IMG/VR virus record: IMGVR_UViG_3300027759_000019
Coordinates: 1 to 35,578 of that record
Reading direction: 5' to 3' (one strand)
Source: a virus
Length of the DNA stretch: 35,578 nucleotides
Below the pieces are notes generated by a model that had not been told where the DNA came from, did no database searches, and worked only from the letters and a program-made list of their open reading frames with translations. Both the position numbers and the translations under genes were made by a program. How positions within the stretch are numbered: position 1 is the stretch's first letter; each line of letters opens with the position of its first letter. Below are positions 31,288 through 35,578 of this stretch, in pieces.

Positions 31288-31301
31288 AACCTAAACTGGA
31301 G
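31288..31301 (+). promoter_or_regulatory. Shared early leader motif, copy 5 (divergent)
   Basis: AACCTAAACTGGAG, a shorter version of the motif at 24521 and 28414, running into the Shine-Dalgarno of the gene at 31308. Confidence 0.5.
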
Positions 31302-31307
31302 AAAAGA

Positions 31308-31505
31308 ATGAAATCAATGCACTTTGCTTTTGTAGGTATGTGGATTATATTCTGTGGGCTAATTATTTATCTCACCGAAGTGAGTCGCAAAGAAGAATAC
31401 TTCAAAATTGATTGTATGACCGTCATGGGTGGTTGGCATCCTGATATTCCAAGTAAATTCAAAGAACTGTGTTTAGCAGCTAAATCGGAAAGGAATGACA
31501 GATGA
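31308..31505 (+). CDS. Small membrane-anchored protein, 65 aa
   Basis: One N-terminal transmembrane helix (HFAFVGMWIIFCGLIIYL, residues 5-22), then a charged soluble part with two cysteines (DCMTVMGGWHPDIPSKFKEL). With a short N-terminus the soluble part could face the periplasm. No family recognised. Coupled to the next gene by ATGA. Confidence 0.6.
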   Translation: MKSMHFAFVGMWIIFCGLIIYLTEVSRKEEYFKIDCMTVMGGWHPDIPSKFKELCLAAKSERNDR

Positions 31506-31714
31506 TTGAAATAATATTTAATCCTGATATATTGCCTACTAAAAAAGAATGGCTATTAATTTGCAAGATGGTTAAGCAACAACCTAAGTTAACCGAGGAT
31601 GAGATAAGAGAAGTTGCCGATAGCGTTTGCCATGCTTGGAAAAAGAATGGTGTTGGCGAGATTTACATGACAGATTTTGCAAGAGCAATATTGCAGAAAG
31701 CGAGTGAGAAATGA
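31502..31714 (+). CDS. Hypothetical helical protein, 70 aa
   Basis: MIEIIFNPDILPTKKEWLLI..., helical, with a KLTEDEIREVADSVCHAWKK segment. Encoded in a chain of ATGA-overlapping genes. No family recognised. Confidence 0.6.
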   Translation: MIEIIFNPDILPTKKEWLLICKMVKQQPKLTEDEIREVADSVCHAWKKNGVGEIYMTDFARAILQKASEK

Positions 31715-31902
31715 CTGTAAACGAATTAGCTGAAAGTATTGAAAGATTACATGAAAAATTCGAACTTATTGGAGACTGTGACTTTTTAGACATAATCACC
31801 ATGGTACGCCAACAAAAAGCTGAAATAGACTCATTAAAAGATAAGTATATATCTGCATTAGAAGAAATTAGAACATTAAAAGGAGAGATAAATGATCGCT
31901 GA
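31711..31902 (+). CDS. Hypothetical coiled-coil protein, 63 aa
   Basis: A long helix with heptad pattern (VRQQKAEIDSLKDKYISALE) and an acidic N-terminal helix. Small coiled-coil proteins of this type are frequent in phage early regions without known role. It overlaps the next gene by 11 bases. Confidence 0.6.
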   Translation: MTVNELAESIERLHEKFELIGDCDFLDIITMVRQQKAEIDSLKDKYISALEEIRTLKGEINDR

Positions 31903-32161
31903 TACTTCAGTTATTGCTTATAACGAACATAAGGCTAATGGCAAAGTCGGTCAACAGTCTAATTTCCTCTTAAATTACATGAAATCAGGTGTCTCCTACT
32001 CCAGACGGGAGTTAGCAAAGCAAACAGGTATCGAGTTATCTTCTGTTTGTGGGCGCATCAATGAACTATTAGAAATGGGTCTCATTGAAGAAGGCACTAA
32101 GCGTAAATGCTTGATTACTCAAAAACTCATTACACCCGTTATAAAGGATGCTCTATTTTGA
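31892..32161 (+). CDS. Winged-helix-like DNA-binding protein, 89 aa
   Basis: Residues about 20-75 form a winged helix: FLLNYMKSGVSYSRRELAKQ, TGIELSSVCGRINELLEMGL, then a short wing IEEGTKRKCLI. The pattern resembles small MarR/ArsR-like or phage wHTH proteins. A role as a phage transcription regulator is likely; the palindrome at 24496-24515 would be a plausible target, but that is inference. The stop overlaps the next start as TTGA. Confidence 0.65.
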   Translation: MIADTSVIAYNEHKANGKVGQQSNFLLNYMKSGVSYSRRELAKQTGIELSSVCGRINELLEMGLIEEGTKRKCLITQKLITPVIKDALF

Positions 32162-32772
32162 ACTTATCTGTCTTTTCTCTTTATTGGGATAATATTGATG
32201 ACCGTATTGTCTCCTATCAACGTGAAGTCATGCTTAATCACGGTATTCCTATTCAACAACACCGTATCAATGGATTAGATCATGGTGCTTGGATGGACTG
32301 GACTATGAGACGTAATTCTGAGTTAGTTTTGTTCATGGACATTGATTGCATCATCCTTAATAGGGATAAAGCGTTCAAATACATTGAAATGGCTACAAGT
32401 GGCAGTTTAGTCGGAAATGTGCAAGCCACCAACCACATGGGTTTTGATATTGCTCAAAAACTGTTCGCTGCACCGTCTTTTCTCTGTGTTCATAAAGAAA
32501 TGTGGACAAAGCTCGGTAAACCGTCATTTAAGCCTACGCCATACGGAGATGTAGCACAACTACTCACCGATACATGGAAACGCCATAACGTGCCTGTAGA
32601 GTACCTTTCTGTGACTAATTTTGAAGTACCTAAATGGGATTTGCCTGGTGCGCCTCAATCTTACGGAATTGGCACTACATTTGGTGATTGTGTCTACCAT
32701 CTCTTTGAATCACGAGAAAGTAGCAATATTGATCGTTTCTTAGCTAAATGTGGTGAGGTGTTAGATGCTTAA
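32158..32772 (+). CDS. Glycosyltransferase-like protein, about 204 aa
   Basis: From the TTG at 32158 the protein reads LNLSVFSLYWDNIDDRIVSY... and contains LVLFMDIDCIILN, a DxD metal/nucleotide-sugar motif in the right context, with a second acidic region later. TTG is preferred over the ATG at 32107 because AAAGGA (32143-32148) lies 9 bases upstream and TTGA couples it to the preceding stop. It probably transfers a sugar to a phage or host component. First gene of a three-gene modification cassette. Confidence 0.7.
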   Translation: MNLSVFSLYWDNIDDRIVSYQREVMLNHGIPIQQHRINGLDHGAWMDWTMRRNSELVLFMDIDCIILNRDKAFKYIEMATSGSLVGNVQATNHMGFDIAQKLFAAPSFLCVHKEMWTKLGKPSFKPTPYGDVAQLLTDTWKRHNVPVEYLSVTNFEVPKWDLPGAPQSYGIGTTFGDCVYHLFESRESSNIDRFLAKCGEVLDA

Positions 32773-34150
32773 AGTAGCCGTAATCACACCATCGGTAAAT
32801 ACAGAGTATTTGATACGTGCAATCAAAAGTGTGCAAAATCAAACAATCGAATGTAAACATTATGTAGTAAATGATGGAAAAACCGATTTTTCTTGGGGCG
32901 GAGAGAGCGTTATCAATTTGCCAGAAAACACGGGAAGGGCAGACGGCATTATTTGGAACGGTCATCGTATCTACGCTGGTTTACCATTTATGCTCAATGC
33001 GGACTATGTGTTATTTCTCGATGAAGATAATTGGTTTGATGAAAACCATGTGTATTCGATGGTCTTTCTGTGCGAATCGCAGAACTTAGATTGGTGTTTC
33101 TCCTTACGGAAGATAGTCAATCAACAAGGAGAATATGTCTGCAATGATGACTGCGAGAGTCTCGGTAACATTGCTGATGCGATTGGTATGAGTCATGGTT
33201 TTGTGGATACCAATTGTTACTGTATCCGTGGCAACATATTACCGTCTGTCAGCCCTGCTTGGATGACACCAGCAATCGGTGATCGCACGTTCTACTTAGA
33301 GCTTGCTAAGAAATATCCGAACTTCAAATGTACGAATCAATACACCGTCAATTACACGACAAGAGATGCTTTACTTCCGATGTTTATCAACAACCCTAAA
33401 AAGGATAAGAATATGCCTAAAGTTTTCCTAGCAACACCCATGTATGGTGGTATGTGTACTGGTTATTACACACAGTCTATCTTACAGCTCAATAATCTAC
33501 TCAGAGACTCAGGCGTGGATTGCATGATGAGTTTTATGTTCAATGAGAGCCTGATAACCCGTGCAAGGAATGGTTTAGCCAAGGCTTTTTTAGATACAGA
33601 CTGTACGCATTTGTTTTTTGTAGATGCAGACATACGGTTTCAAGCACAAGATGTAATCAGGATGCTGAATGCTGAGAAAGAGGTGATCTGTGGTATTTAT
33701 CCAAAGAAGGAAGTTAATTGGGATACAGTCAGACGTGCTATGGACAATGGTGTACCCAACGATGAACTAAAAAGACACACGGGTAGCTTTGTAGTTAACT
33801 TAGTGAACTATGTGAACGAAGTTACTGTGCCAGTAGGTGAGCCAGTAGAAATATTTAATGGTGGTACAGGATTCATGCTAATCAAGCGAGGTGTGTTTGA
33901 TGAACTGCGAGATCATGTGCCAACCTACACCAATGATGTACATGACTTAGGGAACACGCTGAAGTCTGATTTAATCCATGAATACTTTGCTACTAGCATT
34001 GAGGATGGTACGAACCGATTACTCTCAGAGGATTATCATTTCTGTAACATCTATCGGAAGATTGGTGGGAAGATATACGCTGCACCATGGGCGCAACTAG
34101 CGCATATTGGTACATATTGTTTTGAAGGTCAACTGACACCAGCCGTATGA
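32765..34150 (+). CDS. Two-domain glycosyltransferase, 461 aa
   Basis: Domain 1 (about 1-210) is a GT-A-type fold: VAVITPSVNTEYLIRAIKSV, ENTGRADGIIWNGHRIY, and the acidic motif YVLFLDEDNWF (81-91). Domain 2 (from about 217) restarts with KVFLATPMYGGMCTGYYTQS, FNESLITRARNGLA, and a second acidic motif LFFVDADIRF (283-292). So one chain carries two transferase-like domains that may add successive sugars. A consensus ribosome site lies just before codon 217 (33401-33415), as if domain 2 could also be made alone. It overlaps the preceding gene by 8 bases. Confidence 0.75.
   Translation: MLKVAVITPSVNTEYLIRAIKSVQNQTIECKHYVVNDGKTDFSWGGESVINLPENTGRADGIIWNGHRIYAGLPFMLNADYVLFLDEDNWFDENHVYSMVFLCESQNLDWCFSLRKIVNQQGEYVCNDDCESLGNIADAIGMSHGFVDTNCYCIRGNILPSVSPAWMTPAIGDRTFYLELAKKYPNFKCTNQYTVNYTTRDALLPMFINNPKKDKNMPKVFLATPMYGGMCTGYYTQSILQLNNLLRDSGVDCMMSFMFNESLITRARNGLAKAFLDTDCTHLFFVDADIRFQAQDVIRMLNAEKEVICGIYPKKEVNWDTVRRAMDNGVPNDELKRHTGSFVVNLVNYVNEVTVPVGEPVEIFNGGTGFMLIKRGVFDELRDHVPTYTNDVHDLGNTLKSDLIHEYFATSIEDGTNRLLSEDYHFCNIYRKIGGKIYAAPWAQLAHIGTYCFEGQLTPAV
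33401..33415 (+). promoter_or_regulatory. Internal ribosome binding site before domain 2 of the two-domain glycosyltransferase
   Basis: AAGGA (33401-33405), seven bases, then an in-frame ATG (33413) that is codon 217 and the first residue of the second transferase domain (MPKVFLATPMYG). If used, it would give a separate 245-aa product (33413-34150). It may be a relic of two genes that fused or a working internal start. Confidence 0.55.
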
Positions 34151-34782
34151 GTTACGTTCCCGAACAGTCTCACCCAAATAACTTCTTAGTCAAGCTAGTT
34201 AGTCAAGCCATGGAAAAAGCACACTATGGCTTGGTAGCTGGTGGTAAAAGAGACTTACCTGACTACAAATATCTGAATCTAAACCCTGGGGAACACTATC
34301 GTTTGCTCAAAGCAATGGTGCAGATACTCAAACCAAAGACTAGTATTGAAATAGGTACATTTACTGGTCTAGGAACGATTGCTTTGCATGAGGCAGGGTA
34401 TGGTTATGTGCATACGTTTGACATCATACCGTGGGATCACCTAATGAGCCACTTAACTCCTGAACACTTTAAAGATCGGTTAGCGCAACACATTGCTGAC
34501 TTAACTGATCTTATGGAGTACAGAAAGTATAGTCATCTGTTTCAAAATGCCGATATTATCTTTATGGATGCACCCAAAGATGGTGTGTTTGAGCCAAAGA
34601 TGGTGGATTTACTCTTAAAACTATTGCCAAAGAAAGATCGCATCCTAGTTATGGATGACATTTGGTTTGATTGTATGCAACCCTTGTGGCGCAGTATCAA
34701 GTTACCAAAGATTGATATTACATCCCTTGGTCATTGGTCAGGCACAGGAATTGTAGACTTATCGCTTGGCGGTACGCTTTGA
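34147..34782 (+). CDS. SAM-dependent (O-)methyltransferase, 211 aa
   Basis: A class I methyltransferase core: motif I IEIGTFTGLGT (67-77), an acidic end of strand 2 (HTFDI), DIIFMDAPKDG (motif IV position) and ILVMDDIWFD. The order fits small-molecule or sugar O-methyltransferases rather than DNA methyltransferases. As the last gene of the glycosyltransferase cassette it probably methylates the sugar product. The start overlaps the previous stop (ATGA). Its end overlaps the convergent small gene by 24 bases. Confidence 0.75.
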   Translation: MSYVPEQSHPNNFLVKLVSQAMEKAHYGLVAGGKRDLPDYKYLNLNPGEHYRLLKAMVQILKPKTSIEIGTFTGLGTIALHEAGYGYVHTFDIIPWDHLMSHLTPEHFKDRLAQHIADLTDLMEYRKYSHLFQNADIIFMDAPKDGVFEPKMVDLLLKLLPKKDRILVMDDIWFDCMQPLWRSIKLPKIDITSLGHWSGTGIVDLSLGGTL

Positions 34783-34902
34783 ATCTTTAAAATCCTTGGC
34801 GGTAGGCGCACCCTTACTGCCAACTTTTCGCATCTTCTCTTTTGAGCCAGCAGCTATTCTTGCACGTTTGGCTAAAATATTGGCATACAATCCGTTTTTC
34901 AT
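34759..34902 (-). CDS. Small basic protein, 47 aa, end of the late transcript
   Basis: Starts MKNGLYANILAKRARIAAGS; rich in Lys/Arg/Ala, likely helical and nucleic-acid-binding or structural. Proteins with the GLYANIxAKRxRIAAGS theme recur in environmental phages, but the function is unknown to me. It overlaps the upstream gene as ATGA and the opposing methyltransferase by 24 bases, marking the convergence point. Confidence 0.7.
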   Translation of the reverse strand: MKNGLYANILAKRARIAAGSKEKMRKVGSKGAPTAKDFKDSKRTAKR

Positions 34903-35126
34903 CTACATCCCCATCGTTGTCTAGCAGCCTTACCACGCTCACCTTTCCAACTCTGTGACCTAGCGCAAAAAGACTTGTGCCGTGGTCCTGATTTGGTTGG
35001 TGCTTGTAGTTTGCTACCTGTTTCTCGGTTATATTTCGCTCTACCCTTGGCAGTCAATCCACTACCAGCCTTGACGGATAACTTCTCGCCTCGACCTACT
35101 GACAGATTAACATTTTTCTTAACCAT
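34899..35126 (-). CDS. Small basic protein, 75 aa (DUF6321-like)
   Basis: Contains the signature GRGEKLSVKAGSGLTAKGRA, KYNRETGSKL, KSFCARSQSWKGERGK and a C-terminal RWGC. I recall this pattern as a conserved phage family of unknown function (DUF6321 type); the family name is from memory and should be checked. Very basic with two cysteines, possibly DNA- or RNA-binding. TAATG coupling upstream, ATGA downstream. Confidence 0.7.
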   Translation of the reverse strand: MVKKNVNLSVGRGEKLSVKAGSGLTAKGRAKYNRETGSKLQAPTKSGPRHKSFCARSQSWKGERGKAARQRWGCR

Positions 35127-35272
35127 TATCTTTTAGAAGTACGAGCTTTTTTAGTCATACGTTTCTCATTAAGAGAGGCAGCCACAGCCATCTTTTGTGG
35201 ATAACCTTCTTTAACCATCTTACGAATGTTTGCAGAAACAGTTTTCTGACTAGTACCTTTTTTTAACGGCAT
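35126..35272 (-). CDS. Small basic protein, 48 aa (DUF6496-like)
   Basis: I place the start at the ATG 35272 ([20 protein letters not shown]), preceded by AAGGA, rather than an earlier ATG at 35317 that lacks a ribosome site and overlaps the M15 gene. The core [22 protein letters not shown] resembles short phage proteins of DUF6496 type, from memory. Function unknown. Confidence 0.7.
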   Translation of the reverse strand: MPLKKGTSQKTVSANIRKMVKEGYPQKMAVAASLNEKRMTKKARTSKR

Positions 35273-35285
35273 GATAATCCTTTCT

Positions 35286-35578
35286 TTAAGAGTAAATACG
35301 TGTACCACTTTTATCAATAATTAATGCTTGTTTACGAGCTGTATTGTGAATTGAGTTAGGAATACTAATGTGTGTCCATCTATCAAACTCACGAATAATC
35401 TGATCATAGCCTAAATCTGAGGCTATTACTGCTTTGACTACTTCATCAGGAGTCATGCCAGGCACTCTTATGTCGGCAGCACAACCCACCCGATGCTGAC
35501 TAGTATCTTTAGAACCAACAGCATCATTAACCAGTTTAGAGCGGAAAGCACTATTAACCATAATGGGCTTGTTTCCCA
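35286..35578 (-). CDS. M15-family peptidase (endolysin-like), C-terminal part; continues at 1-263
   Basis: Holds the catalytic region: [10 protein letters not shown] (H74, D81 of the joined 142-aa protein), the helix [19 protein letters not shown], and WTHISI (H115). The closing segment ([15 protein letters not shown]) is normal for this family. The 5' part is at the other end of the window because the circular genome was opened here. The stop is at 35286-35288, 13 bases before the next start at 35272. Confidence 0.9.
   Translation of the reverse strand, partial: GNKPIMVNSAFRSKLVNDAVGSKDTSQHRVGCAADIRVPGMTPDEVVKAVIASDLGYDQIIREFDRWTHISIPNSIHNTARKQALIIDKSGTRIYS
35452..35578. repeat. Direct terminal repeat, right copy
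   Basis: Identical to bases 1-127. Counting it once gives a closed molecule of 35,451 bp and restores the M15 gene. Confidence 0.95.

Noticed and set aside
1-35578. CRISPR array or insertion sequence
   Set aside because: No regularly spaced identical repeats of 25-40 bases and no transposase-like protein were found.

Overview
The window is a complete, AT-rich genome of a tailed double-stranded DNA bacteriophage. It was read out of a circular assembly: the first 127 bases are repeated exactly as the last 127, so the unique length is 35,451 bp, and the repeat falls inside an endolysin-type gene that is cut by the window edge. The virion genes point to short-tailed (podovirus-like) architecture: terminase, portal, scaffold, HK97-type capsid, a gp4-like head-tail adaptor, a gp10-like tail nozzle, a trimeric fibre and several large candidate ejection proteins, with no tape measure, tail tube or sheath. 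There is no integrase, DNA polymerase or RNA polymerase, so replication and transcription must rely on the host. The host cannot be named from the sequence.

Layout: two long blocks of genes diverge from an AT-rich control region (23988-24546). Leftward (minus strand, late): three small genes, terminase large subunit, a small HTH-like gene, a zinc-knuckle protein, portal, two very small genes, a structured leader, an assembly-associated protein, scaffold, capsid, decoration-like proteins, adaptor, nozzle, fibre and fibre accessories, four large internal/ejection-type proteins, then a lysis module (membrane proteins, holin-like protein, M15 peptidase). Through the circle junction this block ends with three tiny basic proteins (35272-34759). 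Rightward (plus strand, early/middle): small unknown proteins, a cytosine-C5 DNA methyltransferase with a second gene overprinted in it, a structured non-coding block, a recombination module (YqaJ-like exonuclease, RecT-like annealing protein, a small protein with an SSB-like tail, RusA resolvase), small regulators, and a glycosyltransferase / two-domain glycosyltransferase / SAM-methyltransferase cassette. The blocks converge and overlap at 34759-34782.

Most genes are coupled through ATGA, TAATG or TTGA overlaps. Plus-strand genes not coupled to a neighbour carry a shared leader motif close to AAACCTAACTAA about 21-28 nt before the start codon.

The most unusual signals are RNA-level: a canonical-looking H-type pseudoknot ahead of the scaffold/capsid genes (18659-18694), a hairpin exactly filling the gap between Shine-Dalgarno and start codon of the methyltransferase (26375-26403), an 86-nt near-perfect hairpin with U-tract after it (27926-28018), a 158-codon ORF with its own ribosome site overprinted on the methyltransferase, and a consensus ribosome site in the middle of the two-domain glycosyltransferase gene.
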